A stretch of DNA of 64,000 bases from Hymenobacter siberiensis (GTDB lineage: Bacteria > Bacteroidota > Bacteroidia > Cytophagales > Hymenobacteraceae): positions 3,720,001-3,784,000 of the forward strand of contig NZ_JAHLZY020000001.1 of NCBI RefSeq assembly GCF_018967865.2, read 5' to 3'. Both the position numbers and the translations under genes were made by a program. This document shows, in pieces, positions 25,272-34,834 of this stretch. Each line of letters starts with the position of its first letter. Position 1 is the first letter of the stretch. The notes under the pieces were generated by a model. It searched no databases. It saw only the letters and a list, made by a program, of their open reading frames with translations, and was not told where the DNA came from.

Positions 25272-25792
25272 CCGACCATTGCTACCGCCGACCTACTTAG
25301 TGGCGAACTGGAGAGGTAAGATTACGCGGGGCCAGCTGCCAGCCGCCAGCCGCATGACGAGCATCAAGCATTAGGCTAATTTTCAACAGGGGTTTTGCGG
25401 GGACACTGCTGGTTATTTACCATCCGTTGGCACCACCGGCGCGGACCGGCGGCCTGGCCAGTCGTGGCCGGAGCTGGCGCGGCCGGGCGGCATTTTCAGC
25501 AGTAGAAACCGCGCCAGCCACCGGCTCACGCACCAGCGTGCTATTGCCTTGATTTTTAAATTTTTATGCAGTGGAACCTACTGCCAAAAAATCCCCGACT
25601 GCCTTATTAGCTGGTGCTACGCCGGTAATGCTTGGGTAAGGGGCTGCACTTAGTTGTTGGTTACTCGTTACTGGTTAGTGCTCTTCCTAACAAAACAGCT
25701 CAACCGCATTCAACCGCGTTCAACCCGCAACCAAATAGCCGCTGTAGCAGCCCCTGCGTGACAGCCGTTACTAAAAGGAGAGCGTTTAAATA
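25272..25792. other. Long spacer without recognisable gene
   Basis: About 520 bases hold only short, composition-driven frames on both strands. I see no RNA gene and no clear promoter. The right end leads into the 27-bp hairpin at 25793. It may be decayed coding sequence, but no family could be read in any frame. Confidence 0.5.
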
Positions 25793-25888
25793 AGAACGTC
25801 ATGCTGCGCTGGCCGAGGCAGCTCTACCGCATCAGTAATTATTTACTTACGCAGTAGAAACGCCTCGGCCAGCGCAGCATGACGTTCT
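25793..25888. repeat. Hairpin repeat with 27-bp perfect arms
   Basis: The left arm begins AGAACGTCATGCTGCGC and the right arm is its exact reverse complement, around a 42-base loop. It belongs to the CGTCAT-ended family and lies downstream of the CsbD-like gene. Confidence 0.85.
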
Positions 25889-25943
25889 TTTCGGGGCTTG
25901 CGGCCAACGGCCGACACGCCCTGACAGTAAAGCTATTGAAGAC

Positions 25944-26273
25944 CTACAGGGCGTTCAGCATTTTGATAACCTGGTGCTGGCGCTTGCCCAGCTTGGCTTT
26001 CAGGCGGCTCACCAGCTCGTGGCCCTTGCCTTCCACGTAGGTCAGGTCCTCGTCGGTGAGGTGGGTGTAGGTTTGCTGCAGCTTGTGTTTTAGCTGGTCC
26101 CAGTTGCCGCGCAGGCGCAGCCGTTGGTCGGTGCGGAAGTCGCGGAAGTGTTGACGGCGCGCCATGCCCTTTTTGGAGTACAGCAGGATGCCGATGAGCG
26201 CACCCACGCCCGCGCCGGCCAGGGCGGTGAGCAATACTTTACCGGTAGCATTTTTGGGGTTTTCGCACGTCAT
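25944..26273 (-). CDS. YtxH-like membrane anchor fused to a CsbD-like stress domain
   Basis: The 109-residue protein has one glycine-rich helix (LLTALAGAGVGALIGILLYS) followed by KKGMARRQ, as in YtxH proteins. A CsbD/YjbJ-like domain follows (LRGNWDQLKHKLQQTYTHLTDEDLTYVEGK). CsbD proteins are abundant general-stress proteins of unknown mechanism. Here the domain is tethered to the inner membrane with the stress domain probably in the cytoplasm. It is co-directional with the stress genes on both sides. It starts at the ATG at 26273, 174 bases after the BLUF gene. Confidence 0.75.
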   Translation of the reverse strand: MTCENPKNATGKVLLTALAGAGVGALIGILLYSKKGMARRQHFRDFRTDQRLRLRGNWDQLKHKLQQTYTHLTDEDLTYVEGKGHELVSRLKAKLGKRQHQVIKMLNAL

Positions 26274-26447
26274 AATAAGCGGATGAAAATTGGATAATCA
26301 GGCCACAGGCCAACTTCGGCGCTGGGCATTTGGGGTTTTGGGGTTTTGGCAAAGATTGCGCCCGGGCCTGCCGCACCGCCCTGACTTTCAACAGGCCAAT
26401 TGATGATGTTCATCAAGCCGGGGGCGGGCTGGCCGCTTTCAGGGCTG

Positions 26448-26888
26448 CTACTGCCAGGCCGGAACGTGGTCCAGGGCCACAAAATCGAGCACCAGGCCGA
26501 GTGGCTGGGGCCGGGGGTAAGGGCGGGGCGTCAGGCCGAGGGAGTTGTTGGTGGCCTCGCCCAGCAGGGTGCGCAGGTCGCCGGGCTGGGCGTGGCGGAG
26601 GCCCATCGTCCAGGTGGCGAAACTGCGCGTTGGCCACGACCCTTCGCCCAGCACGTGGCAGTGGTGGTGGCGCGGGTCCGACAGGATGGCGTGGTAATAG
26701 AGGTGCCGGACGGCGGCCCGGGGGCCTTCCAGCACTTGCAGAAAGCGGCCCTCGGGCGTGTGCAGCAGCACGCCGGTGATGCCGTGCTGCCGGTTGTAGG
26801 CGCGGGACTGCAGCAGCAGCTCGTGGAGGGCGGTGGTCCCCATCGGCTCCATCCACTGGCTTTGGTATATAAGGTGATACGGTTGCAT
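26448..26888 (-). CDS. BLUF-domain blue-light photoreceptor
   Basis: The 146-residue protein is a single BLUF domain binding FAD. Visible residues are the photoactive Tyr in YHLIYQS, Asn in YNRQHGITGVLL, the key Gln in FLQVLEGP, and the Trp/Met pair in FATWTMGL. About 45 residues follow the core as a C-terminal extension with PRPYPRPQP. No output domain (EAL, cyclase) is attached, so it must signal by protein contact. It lies in the middle of a same-strand run of stress genes, which suggests light- or redox-dependent control of some of them. That link is inference. Confidence 0.88.
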   Translation of the reverse strand: MQPYHLIYQSQWMEPMGTTALHELLLQSRAYNRQHGITGVLLHTPEGRFLQVLEGPRAAVRHLYYHAILSDPRHHHCHVLGEGSWPTRSFATWTMGLRHAQPGDLRTLLGEATNNSLGLTPRPYPRPQPLGLVLDFVALDHVPAWQ

Positions 26889-26939
26889 AACAGATAAGTA
26901 GAAAGGCGGGCGAGGGGGTTACAGCCGGGCCGGGGCGCA

Positions 26940-27079
26940 GCCCGGGCATCGGGACGGGCCACAACGGCAGCGGCAGTGGTGGTAAGGGCTTCGCGGGGCC
27001 GCAGCACGTGGCGGCCGGCCGTGGTTTGTTCCAGAGCCCGGCGCGCGAAGGCCAGGGTACTAAAGACGGCAACTTTCAT
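26940..27079 (-). pseudogene. 5' fragment resembling a D-lactate dehydrogenase gene
   Basis: From an ATG at 27079 the frame reads MKVAVFSTLAFARRALEQ and about 20 more residues that resemble the N-terminus of LdhA-type 2-hydroxyacid dehydrogenases (MKVAVFST is characteristic). After that no frame continues the family; the Rossmann fold and catalytic residues are absent. It is probably a remnant of a deleted fermentation gene directly upstream of the BLUF gene. With only about 40 codons the match could be partly chance. Confidence 0.45.
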
Positions 27080-27264
27080 GGAATGAAGCGGAAATGGCAA
27101 TCGGCCCGAAACAAGGCTCCGCAAGGTTCCGGCCGGCGGCCGGCGCAACCCATGATGTAAATCCAATTTTCACTTGATAATCATTGGACTATACGACTTC
27201 ATTATTCAGCTTATTTGCGAGCGGCGGCTTCGGCTCCGCTTCGCGGCCCAAGCCGGCTCTGGTA

Positions 27265-29742
27265 TCATTGGTGCCGCACAGCCTTGTACACCTCCACCCA
27301 GCCCACGCCTGCCAGCGCGGCCAGCACGCACCCGCCCAGCCAGGCCAGCGGCACGGGCGCGAAGCCGAACAGCCGCTGCGCCGCTGGCACCAGCAGCGTA
27401 ATCAGCAGCAGGGCCAGCGTGAGGGCCAGCATCAGCCAGAGGATGCGGTTGGGCACGCGCAGGGTGCGCCACACCGATTGCGTAAACGAGCGGTTGACCA
27501 GCGTGAGACCCACGTTGCTGAGCACCAGCGTGGCAAACACCAGCGTGCGGCCCACCGGCAGCGGCAGGCCCAGGCGCATGGCCGCGTAGTACACGCCCAG
27601 CACCGCCGCCGCAATGCCCAGGCCCTGCAGCAGGCTGCGGCCCAGCTCGGCCCCGGCCAGGAAGGTGCTGCTGAGCGGGCGCGGCGGCTGCTGCATCTGG
27701 CCGGCCTCGGCGGGCTCGTTTTCGAAGGCGATGGAACAGGTCGGGCCCATCACCAGCTCCAAGAAAATGATGTGCACGGGCGTGAACAGATTGGCCCACT
27801 CCCACCCCGCCAGCAGCGGCACGGCCACCGTGAGCACAATGGGGATGTGAATGGAAACGACGTAGAACACCGCCTTTTTAAAGTTCTGATAAATGCGCCG
27901 GCCCTGGGCAATGGCCGTCACCATGCCCGCCAGGTCGTCGTCGACGAGCACCAGCGAGGCCGCCTGGCGGGCCACTTCGGTGCCGCGCCGACCCATGGCC
28001 ACGCCAATGTGGGCCGCCTTGAGGGCAGGGCCGTCGTTCACGCCGTCGCCGGTCATGGCCACTACTTCGCCGTTGGCTTTCAGGGCTTCCACCACTTTGA
28101 GCTTGGCCTCCGGAAACATACGGGCAAATACCGCCGTGGTGGCGGCCTGCGGCTGAAGCTCGGCGTTGGATAAGTCCATCACCTGCTGGCCGGTGAGCAG
28201 TACATCGGCTCCCGGCAGGCCCACCTGGCGGGCAATTGCCTGGGCGGTTTCGGGAAAGTCGCCGGTTATCATCTTCACCTGAATGCCGGCCGCCAGAAAC
28301 TCCTGGATAACGGCCGCCGCATTGGCTTTGGGCGGGTTTTCGAGGGCAATCAGCCCCAGAAACCCCCAGGCAAAATCGTCCTGCGCGGCCGGGAAGTCGG
28401 GGCCGGCCTGCGCCGCCTGCGCCACGCCCAGCACCCGATAGCCCCGACCCGACAGCTCCCTGGTGACCCGCCGAATTTCCTCGGCTACGGCCGGGGCCGG
28501 GCGGCACACGGCCAGAATATGCTCTACGGCCCCTTTGCCGGCCACCAGGGGCCGGCCGCTTACCTGCCGCACATGGGTCATCATGGGCGGAGTGCCGCCC
28601 AGCGGATACTCGTGCAGCATGGGGCTGGGGGCGGTAGCGTCGGCCGGGGCGGCGGTAGCAAAGGCGGCCACAATGGCCTTTTCCATGGCGTCGAAGGGTT
28701 CGGTTTCGCTGGCGTAGCGGGCGCAGGCCAGCACCTGGGCAGCCGTGGGCGCAAGCGGACCGGGCAGCGCCACAAGGCTGGCCGTGGCCCCATCATAAAG
28801 CTGCGCCACGCGCATGCCCTCCTGGGTGAGGGTGCCGGTTTTATCGGCGCAGATGACCGTGGCCGAGCCCAGGCTTTCCACGGTTTGTGGCTGCTTGGTG
28901 AGCACGCCCAGCCGGCTCAGCCGGGCCGCGCCCAGCGCCATAAAGCTGCTGAAGGCCACCGGAATTTCTTCGGGCAGAATGGACATGGCCAACGTGAGGC
29001 CGAAGAGCAGGGCCGTGACCCAGTTGCCGGAATGGGCGAAATTTACGCCCCACACCAACACAAACGCCGCCGCCCCCATCCAGGCCATGCGCAGCACAAA
29101 CTGCCGCACCTGCAGCTGCAAGGGCGTTTTTTCGGTATCAATAGCTTCCAGGCTCTGCCCGATGCGGCCGAGCCTGGTGCCTGTGCCCACGGCCGTGACC
29201 GTGAGCCAGGCGCCGCCCGCCACGGTGCTGGTGCCCGCAAAGGCCGGGTCGCCCACGGCCTTGGCTACCGGCACGGCCTCGCCGGTTAGAATGGCCTCAT
29301 CCACGGAGAAGTCGTTCAGCTTGGTTACGGTGCCGTCGGCGGGCAGGCGGGCGCCTTCGGCCACCAGCACCGCGTCGCCCACCACCAGGTCTTCGACCGG
29401 CACGGTGACTACCTCGCCATTGCGGCGCACCTGGGCCCGGGGCTGCGTGAGCTGGCGCAGGGCCCCCAGCGCCTTATCGCTGCGAATTTCCTGGTACACC
29501 GAGATGCCCGCCACCGCCAGTAGCGCCACGCCCAGCGTGATGGCCTCGGCCCCTTCGCCCAGCCCGACATACACCGCACAAGCCACCAGCAGCAGCAGAA
29601 ACATGGGCTCCAGCACTACTTCCCGCAGGGTGGCCAGCAGCCCCGAGCCCTTGGCCGCGGGCAGCACATTGGGGCCATGGGCCAGGCGGGCGGCCAGCAC
29701 GGCTTTACTGGTAAGGCCGGGAGCGGGCGCGAGGAGGGGCAT
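27265..29742 (-). CDS. P-type cation-transporting ATPase
   Basis: The 825-residue pump has the N-terminal cation-ATPase domain (LAARLAHGPNVLP), the actuator motif DEAILTGEAVPV, PEEIPVAF in transmembrane helix 4, the phosphorylation site DKTGTLTQEG, the nucleotide-domain KGA, and the hinge TGDGVNDGPALKAA. The layout is that of P2-type (Ca2+-like) or related bacterial pumps; PEEIP in M4 suggests a divalent or proton-coupled cation, not a CPx heavy metal. The start is 32 bases after the aldolase stop, so the two are probably co-transcribed with the phosphoketolase. It should act in the inner membrane. Confidence 0.9.
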   Translation of the reverse strand: MPLLAPAPGLTSKAVLAARLAHGPNVLPAAKGSGLLATLREVVLEPMFLLLLVACAVYVGLGEGAEAITLGVALLAVAGISVYQEIRSDKALGALRQLTQPRAQVRRNGEVVTVPVEDLVVGDAVLVAEGARLPADGTVTKLNDFSVDEAILTGEAVPVAKAVGDPAFAGTSTVAGGAWLTVTAVGTGTRLGRIGQSLEAIDTEKTPLQLQVRQFVLRMAWMGAAAFVLVWGVNFAHSGNWVTALLFGLTLAMSILPEEIPVAFSSFMALGAARLSRLGVLTKQPQTVESLGSATVICADKTGTLTQEGMRVAQLYDGATASLVALPGPLAPTAAQVLACARYASETEPFDAMEKAIVAAFATAAPADATAPSPMLHEYPLGGTPPMMTHVRQVSGRPLVAGKGAVEHILAVCRPAPAVAEEIRRVTRELSGRGYRVLGVAQAAQAGPDFPAAQDDFAWGFLGLIALENPPKANAAAVIQEFLAAGIQVKMITGDFPETAQAIARQVGLPGADVLLTGQQVMDLSNAELQPQAATTAVFARMFPEAKLKVVEALKANGEVVAMTGDGVNDGPALKAAHIGVAMGRRGTEVARQAASLVLVDDDLAGMVTAIAQGRRIYQNFKKAVFYVVSIHIPIVLTVAVPLLAGWEWANLFTPVHIIFLELVMGPTCSIAFENEPAEAGQMQQPPRPLSSTFLAGAELGRSLLQGLGIAAAVLGVYYAAMRLGLPLPVGRTLVFATLVLSNVGLTLVNRSFTQSVWRTLRVPNRILWLMLALTLALLLITLLVPAAQRLFGFAPVPLAWLGGCVLAALAGVGWVEVYKAVRHQ

Positions 29743-29774
29743 CAGCTAATTAAATGACATTCTGCTTATTCGTG

Positions 29775-30791
29775 TTAACAGTTCAGGCTAACGTGCGCCG
29801 CCCCCACCGCCGCCGCGTTGCTGCGCACCCGCTCCAGCAGGGCCTGCTGAGCGGCGGCCACGTTGGCGGCCTGCCCGCCCCATATTTCCAGGGCCGACTG
29901 TTGCAGCGCCCGGCCAAATGAGAACGTGAGCGCCCACGGCAGCCGGCCGGCAAACCGCTTGTGCATGGCCGCCAGGTGGCGCGTGGCAGCCTCGGGCGAC
30001 TGCCCACCCGACAAAAATGCCAAACCCGGCACGGCCGCCGGCACCGTGCGCAGCAGGCAGGCCACGGTAGCGTCGGCCACCTGGGCGGTGGTGGGCTGTT
30101 TGGGGCAGTCGGCCCCGGCCAGCACCATGCTGGGCTTTAGCAACATGCCTTCCAGGGCCACGCCCTGAATGCGCAGCTGGGCGAACACCTCGTGCAGCAC
30201 GTCTTCCGTCACGGCGGCGCAGCGGGCCAGGGCGTGGGGGCCGGTCAGCAGCACTTCGGGCTCCACGATGGGCACCAGGCCGACCGCCTGGCACAGGGCG
30301 GCGTAGCGGGCCAGGGCGTGGGCATTGGCCGCAATACCGGCCCGGCTGGGCCGGTCGTGGCCGATGGTGAGCACCGCCCGCCACTTGGCAAAGCGGGCTC
30401 CCAGCGCCGCGTATTCGGCCAGGCGCGGGCGCAGGCCGTCGAGCCCTTCAGTCACCTGCTCGCCGGGGAAGCCGGCCAGCTCGTGCGCGCCCAGGTCTAC
30501 CTTGATGCCGGGGATGATGCCCGCCTGCTGCAGGATTTCGATGAAAGAAACGCCCGCCACCGTACGCTGCCGGATGGTTTCATCGAACAGAATGGCCCCG
30601 CTGATGCCCGCGCCCAGGCCCGGCGTAGTCACCAGCAGTTCGCGGTAGGCGCGGCGGGCCTCCACGGTTTCGGGGATGCCCAGCGCGGCGAAGCGGGCGT
30701 TGCAGGTGCCGGTGCTTTCGTCCATCGCCAACAGGCCCTTGCCGGGGGCCATCAGCGCCTGAGCGGTGGTGATTAGGGTGTTTAGGTTCAT
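29775..30791 (-). CDS. Class I fructose-bisphosphate aldolase
   Basis: The 338-residue enzyme is of the eukaryote-like class I family: GKGLLAMDESTGTCN at the start, ILFDETIRQ, FAKWRAVL with a substrate-binding Lys, the Schiff-base Lys in GMLLKPSMVLAG, and FLSGGQSPEAATRHL. It cleaves fructose 1,6-bisphosphate without a metal ion. It lies between the phosphoketolase (131 bases, with a hairpin repeat) and the P-type ATPase (32 bases), which suggests an alternative or stress-time carbon route alongside the phosphoketolase shunt. Confidence 0.95.
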   Translation of the reverse strand: MNLNTLITTAQALMAPGKGLLAMDESTGTCNARFAALGIPETVEARRAYRELLVTTPGLGAGISGAILFDETIRQRTVAGVSFIEILQQAGIIPGIKVDLGAHELAGFPGEQVTEGLDGLRPRLAEYAALGARFAKWRAVLTIGHDRPSRAGIAANAHALARYAALCQAVGLVPIVEPEVLLTGPHALARCAAVTEDVLHEVFAQLRIQGVALEGMLLKPSMVLAGADCPKQPTTAQVADATVACLLRTVPAAVPGLAFLSGGQSPEAATRHLAAMHKRFAGRLPWALTFSFGRALQQSALEIWGGQAANVAAAQQALLERVRSNAAAVGAAHVSLNC

Positions 30792-30810
30792 GGCTTTACT
30801 ATTAAAACGA

Positions 30811-30914
30811 CTGTCATCCTGAGCGCAGCGAAGGACCTTATCATGCTCGCATCAGTTGAATTACGGCAAACTGTTCTTCGGTGATAAGGTCCTTCGCTGC
30901 GCTCAGGATGACAG
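30811..30914. repeat. Hairpin repeat with 33-bp perfect arms
   Basis: Arms beginning CTGTCATCCTGAGCGCAGCG pair perfectly over 33 bases around a 38-base loop. It lies between the phosphoketolase and aldolase genes and could act as a partial terminator or as an RNA-stability element. Confidence 0.88.
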
Positions 30915-30922
30915 GACGGGCG

Positions 30923-33325
30923 CTAGGCTTTCCACTGCCAGTTGCGGATTTCGGGCATGTCTTCGCCGTGGTGTTCGATGTAGCGCTTGTGCTCCACCAG
31001 CTTATCCTTGAGGTACTGTTTGAGGTAAGCGCCCTTGTTACCAAGCTGGGGCACGCGGTCGAGCACGTCCATGGCCAGGTGGAAACGGTCCATGTCGTTG
31101 AGCACCGTCATGTCGAAGGCCGTGGTGATGGTGCCTTCCTCCTTGTAGCCGCGCACGTGCAGAAGCTGGTTGTTGGCGCGGCTGTAGGTGAGGCGGTGCA
31201 CCAGCCACGGGTAGCCGTGAAAGGCGAAAATAACGGGCTTGTCGCGGGTAAACAGCGCGTCGTAATCGGCCTCGCTCAGGCCGTGGGGGTGTTCGGTACT
31301 GCGCTCCAGCTTGAGTAAATCGACCACGTTGACGACCCGGATTTTCAGCTCCGGCAGGTGCTCGCGCAGGATGCTGGCGGCGGCCAGAATTTCGAGGGTG
31401 GGCACGTCGCCGCAGCAGGCCAGCACGGCGTCGGGCTCCTGGCCGGCGTCGGTGCTGGCCCAGGGCCAGAGGCCAATACCCTCGGCGCAGTGGGTGCGGG
31501 CGGCGTCCATGCTCAGCCACTGCGGGGCGGGGTGCTTGCCAGCCACAATCACGTTCACGTAGTGGCGGCTGCGCAGGCAGTGGTCCATCACCGAGAGCAA
31601 GCAGTTGGCATCGGGCGGCAGGTACACGCGCACAATGCTGGCTTTCTTGTTGATAACGTGGTCGATGAAGCCGGGGTCCTGGTGCGTGAAGCCGTTGTGG
31701 TCCTGCCGCCACACGGTACTCGTGAGCAGGTAGTTGAGCGAGGCAATTTTGCGGCGCCACGGAATTTCGAGCGTCAGCTTCAGCCACTTGGCGTGCTGAT
31801 TAAACATCGAATCGACGATGTGCACAAACGCCTCGTAGCAGTTGAACAGCCCGTGCCGGCCGGTCAATAAATACCCTTCCAGCCAGCCCTCGCACTGGTG
31901 CTCGCTCAGCATTTCGAGCACGCCGCCATCGGGGGCCAGAAACTCGTCGTTGACCTGCACGGCCGCATCCCACTGGCGGTCGGTGGCCTCAAACACGGCT
32001 TCCAGCTTGTTCGACATCGTCTCATCGGGCCCGAAGACGCGGAAGTTGCGCGGGGCGGCGTTCAGCTTCAGCACATCGCGCAGAAACTTGCCTACCGTAC
32101 CGGTATCGCTGGCCTCCACGGCGCCCGGCGCAGGCACTCTCACGGCGTAGTCGGCGTAGTTGGGCAGGTGCAAATCGTGCAGCAGCAGGCCGCCGTTGGC
32201 GTTGGGGTTGGCGCCCATGCGGCGGGTGCCTTGCGGGGCCAGCGCGGCTATTTCGGGCTGCAGCTTGCCTTCATCATCGAATAATTCTTCGGGCCGGTAG
32301 CTTTTCAGCCAGCCTTCGAGCTGGGCCAGATGCGCGGGCGGGGCGCTGGCCGATACGGCCAGCGGCACCTGGTGCGAACGGAACGTGCCCTCGTTGGGCA
32401 CGCCGTCCACTTCCTTGGGGCCGGTCCAGCCCTTGGGCGATTTCAGCACAATCATCGGCCAGCGCGGCCGGGTGAGGTCGCCGTTTTCCCGGGCCTCATA
32501 CTGAATGTGTTGAATGTTGGCAACAACTTCTTCCAGGGCCGCCGCCATGGCTTGGTGCATCAGCTCGGGCTCGTGGCCTTCCACGTAGTAGGGCGTCCAG
32601 CCGTAGCCGCGCAGCAGTTGGTCCAGCTCTTCGGGCGTGATGCGGGCCAGCACCGTAGGATTGGAAATCTTGTAGCCGTTGAGGTGCAGAATGGGCAGCA
32701 CCGCGCCGTCACTGGCCGGGTTGAGGAACTTGTTGGAGTGCCAGGCGGTGGCCAGCGGGCCGGTTTCGGCCTCACCGTCGCCAATCACGCAGGCCACCAC
32801 CAGCTCGGGATTATCAAACACCGCCCCGAAGGCGTGGCTGAGCGAGTAGCCCAATTCGCCGCCCTCGTGGATGGAGCCCGGCGTTTGGGGCGAGGCGTGG
32901 CTGGAGATGCCACCGGGGTAGGAAAACTGCGTAAACAGCCGTTTCAGCCCAATTTCATCCTGGCTGATACTCGGGTATACTTCGCTGTAGGTGCCTTCCA
33001 GATACGTGCCCGCCACCACCGCCGGCCCGCCGTGGCCGGGGCCGGAGAGGTAAATCATGTTCAGGTCATGCGCTTTGATGGCCCGGTTGAGGTGCGTGTA
33101 GATGAAGTTCTGGCCCGGCGTGGTGCCCCAATGCCCCAGCAGCATCTTCTTGACGTGCGCCAGCGTGAGCGGCTCGCGCATCAAGGGATTGTCGCACAAG
33201 TATATCTGGCCCACCGACAGGTAGTTGGCCGCCCGCCAGTAGGCGTCGATAAGCGCGGCTTCTTCCGTCGTGAGCGGCGTGGGAGCGGGGCGCACGGCCG
33301 GCGGGGCGAGGGTGTTGGTTTCCAT
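30923..33325 (-). CDS. xfp: Xylulose-5-phosphate/fructose-6-phosphate phosphoketolase
   Basis: A thiamine-diphosphate enzyme that splits xylulose 5-P or fructose 6-P with phosphate to acetyl-P and a shorter sugar phosphate. From the ATG at 33325 it has about 800 residues, the normal size. Motifs include [38 protein letters not shown], the cofactor-binding [14 protein letters not shown], and [12 protein letters not shown]. Acetyl-P can give ATP through acetate kinase, not encoded here. It heads a three-gene group with aldolase and the P-type ATPase. Its first codons (M-E-TNTLAP) resemble those of the gene at 5199. Confidence 0.95.
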   Translation of the reverse strand: METNTLAPPAVRPAPTPLTTEEAALIDAYWRAANYLSVGQIYLCDNPLMREPLTLAHVKKMLLGHWGTTPGQNFIYTHLNRAIKAHDLNMIYLSGPGHGGPAVVAGTYLEGTYSEVYPSISQDEIGLKRLFTQFSYPGGISSHASPQTPGSIHEGGELGYSLSHAFGAVFDNPELVVACVIGDGEAETGPLATAWHSNKFLNPASDGAVLPILHLNGYKISNPTVLARITPEELDQLLRGYGWTPYYVEGHEPELMHQAMAAALEEVVANIQHIQYEARENGDLTRPRWPMIVLKSPKGWTGPKEVDGVPNEGTFRSHQVPLAVSASAPPAHLAQLEGWLKSYRPEELFDDEGKLQPEIAALAPQGTRRMGANPNANGGLLLHDLHLPNYADYAVRVPAPGAVEASDTGTVGKFLRDVLKLNAAPRNFRVFGPDETMSNKLEAVFEATDRQWDAAVQVNDEFLAPDGGVLEMLSEHQCEGWLEGYLLTGRHGLFNCYEAFVHIVDSMFNQHAKWLKLTLEIPWRRKIASLNYLLTSTVWRQDHNGFTHQDPGFIDHVINKKASIVRVYLPPDANCLLSVMDHCLRSRHYVNVIVAGKHPAPQWLSMDAARTHCAEGIGLWPWASTDAGQEPDAVLACCGDVPTLEILAAASILREHLPELKIRVVNVVDLLKLERSTEHPHGLSEADYDALFTRDKPVIFAFHGYPWLVHRLTYSRANNQLLHVRGYKEEGTITTAFDMTVLNDMDRFHLAMDVLDRVPQLGNKGAYLKQYLKDKLVEHKRYIEHHGEDMPEIRNWQWKA

Positions 33326-33629
33326 AGAACTTGGAGTTAGTCGGTTTTTCTTCGCCAGCCAGCTAAAGCTGGTGGTCGAGCGGCGCAATCATGCACGCCC
33401 CACTGCTGGGGATGGCGCATTACACGGACAAGCCAAAAGCAGCCAGCCGGGCGCAGGTCGATGGCTGAGCGATGTGGCAAATGCCCTGAATGCCCGGGCC
33501 GGCCGCAATGCCGACGAACAACGGCTGGAGGCGGTAGCGGGCTTTCGGCTGCGGCCCCAGTGCCAGCAACTCAGGGCGAGGCTGCGATTGGGCAAGCATA
33601 AATCCCCAAAAGTCAGCCTCGCTAAACGA
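33326..33629. other. Spacer upstream of the phosphoketolase
   Basis: About 300 bases between the HDAC-like fragment and the phosphoketolase start. Frames here are short and unlike any family. It must hold the promoter of the phosphoketolase group, but no perfect TAnnTTTG was found. Confidence 0.4.
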
Positions 33630-33690
33630 CTAGGGCCGGCAGGTGTTGGCGTGGGCTTCCACAATGTTCAGGAAGAGCTTGGCAATAAAG
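33630..33690 (-). pseudogene. 3' fragment of a histone-deacetylase-like gene
   Basis: The minus strand encodes LFIAKLFLNIVEAHANTCRP followed by a stop. This resembles the C-terminal end of the intact deacetylase-like protein at 19440 (IIDIIEAHANTYR), and the DNA is similar too. Nothing upstream continues the match; the SDR gene begins at 33698. It is probably the tail of a deleted paralogue. Confidence 0.45.
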
Positions 33691-33697
33691 AGTGCGC

Positions 33698-34450
33698 TTA
33701 TTTGGCCAGATAGCCGCCATCGACGGGGTAGTAGGCGCCGGTGACGAACGAGGCCTTGTCGGAGCTGAGCCAGATGACCAGCTCGGCCACTTCCTCGGAC
33801 CGGCCCAGCCGGCCGATGGGATGCAGCGCCACGAGCGCCTGCTTGGTTTCGGCCGAGAAGTCCTTGAGCAGCGGCGTATCGATATAGCCCGGGCCCACCG
33901 CGTTGATGCGAACGCCCTGCGCGGCGTATTCCTGGGCCGCCGTTTGGGTGAGGCCCACCACGGCGTGCTTGGCTGCCACGTAGCCCGCCAGCGTGGGCGT
34001 GCCCACCTGCCCCAGAATGGAGGCCATGTTGATAATCGCGCCGTGGCCCTGCTTCAACATCACTTCCAGCTCGTATTTGAGGCAGAAAAACACGCTGTTC
34101 AGGTTCACGTTGATAATCTTCTGCCAGCCTTCGAGCGAGTAGTCGGCGGTCAGGCTCAGCTCGCCGGTGATGCCGGCGTTGTTGCAGGCCACGTCGAGGG
34201 TGCCGAAGGCGGCCACGGTTTCCTGCACCAGCTGGTGGCACTGGGCGGGGTCGCCCACATCGGCCTTGTAGAAGCGGGCGTTGACCCCGGCGGCGGTTAG
34301 CTCAGCCACCACCTGCCGGCCCTGCTCCTCGTCGATATCCGACACCATGACGTTGGCCCCGTGCTGCCCGTAGAGCAGCGCCACCGCCCGGCCAATACCC
34401 GACGCCGCCCCGGTAACCAGGGCCGTTTTTCCTTGCAAATCTTTATCCAT
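33698..34450 (-). CDS. SDR-family oxidoreductase (glucose 1-dehydrogenase-like)
   Basis: The 250-residue classical short-chain dehydrogenase has TGAASGIG for cofactor binding, Asp-type VSDIDEE favouring NAD, NNAGI, the catalytic Ser in NMASILG, Tyr and Lys in YVAAKHA, and a C-terminal GAYYPVDGGYLAK. It oxidises or reduces an alcohol or sugar; the substrate is not predictable. It lies in the stress-gene run with two universal stress proteins upstream, and an intact start at 34450 (MDKDLQGKTALV). Confidence 0.92.
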   Translation of the reverse strand: MDKDLQGKTALVTGAASGIGRAVALLYGQHGANVMVSDIDEEQGRQVVAELTAAGVNARFYKADVGDPAQCHQLVQETVAAFGTLDVACNNAGITGELSLTADYSLEGWQKIINVNLNSVFFCLKYELEVMLKQGHGAIINMASILGQVGTPTLAGYVAAKHAVVGLTQTAAQEYAAQGVRINAVGPGYIDTPLLKDFSAETKQALVALHPIGRLGRSEEVAELVIWLSSDKASFVTGAYYPVDGGYLAK

Positions 34451-34578
34451 GATGTCGGTATTTTAAGCTGTCGGCGCAGCTCCCGAACCGGTCGGGGCCG
34501 GGGGTTGCGCCGGGCATAAAGGTCCAGGGCCGGGCTTAGCCGGGCCATGACAATAATTGCCTGATTATCTGATTTTTA

Positions 34579-34773
34579 TTAGAGAGTAGTTTGCTCATCG
34601 CGCAGGTCGAACACGTTGCCGCCCTCGGCCCGGTGGTCGGGGGCGGGCTCCGGGGCCGGCTCGGTAGACGGCTCCCCGAATTCGCCGTATTCCGGCGTGC
34701 CTTCGTGGGCATCGGCAGCCAGGTCCGGCACAACCGGCGTAGTGGTGGGCGGCAGCAGTGGCTTCTTTTTCAA
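34579..34773 (-). CDS. Small acidic Pro-rich protein of unknown function
   Basis: The 64-residue frame (MKKKPLLPPTTTPVVPDL, then EPAPEPAPDHRAEGG, ending FDLRDEQTTL) has no signal or membrane segment and appears disordered. It is in the same direction as its neighbours and fits the gap between the SDR and the first universal stress protein, which supports it as a real gene. No family was recognised. Confidence 0.5.
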   Translation of the reverse strand: MKKKPLLPPTTTPVVPDLAADAHEGTPEYGEFGEPSTEPAPEPAPDHRAEGGNVFDLRDEQTTL

Positions 34774-34834
34774 AGCTTTAGGGTTTTCGAGTGAGCAGAA
34801 TAAGCAGAAGGCTACCGGTGAGGCCCGCCAACGG

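Noticed and set aside
27184..28173. 329-residue plus-strand frame near the P-type ATPase end
   Set aside because: Antisense to the ATPase; composition is rich in Arg, Gln and His and no motif is seen.
33389..33664. 91-residue minus-strand frame upstream of the SDR end
   Set aside because: Arg/Ser/Pro-rich composition frame without motif; only its neighbourhood to the HDAC-like tail in another frame is of interest.
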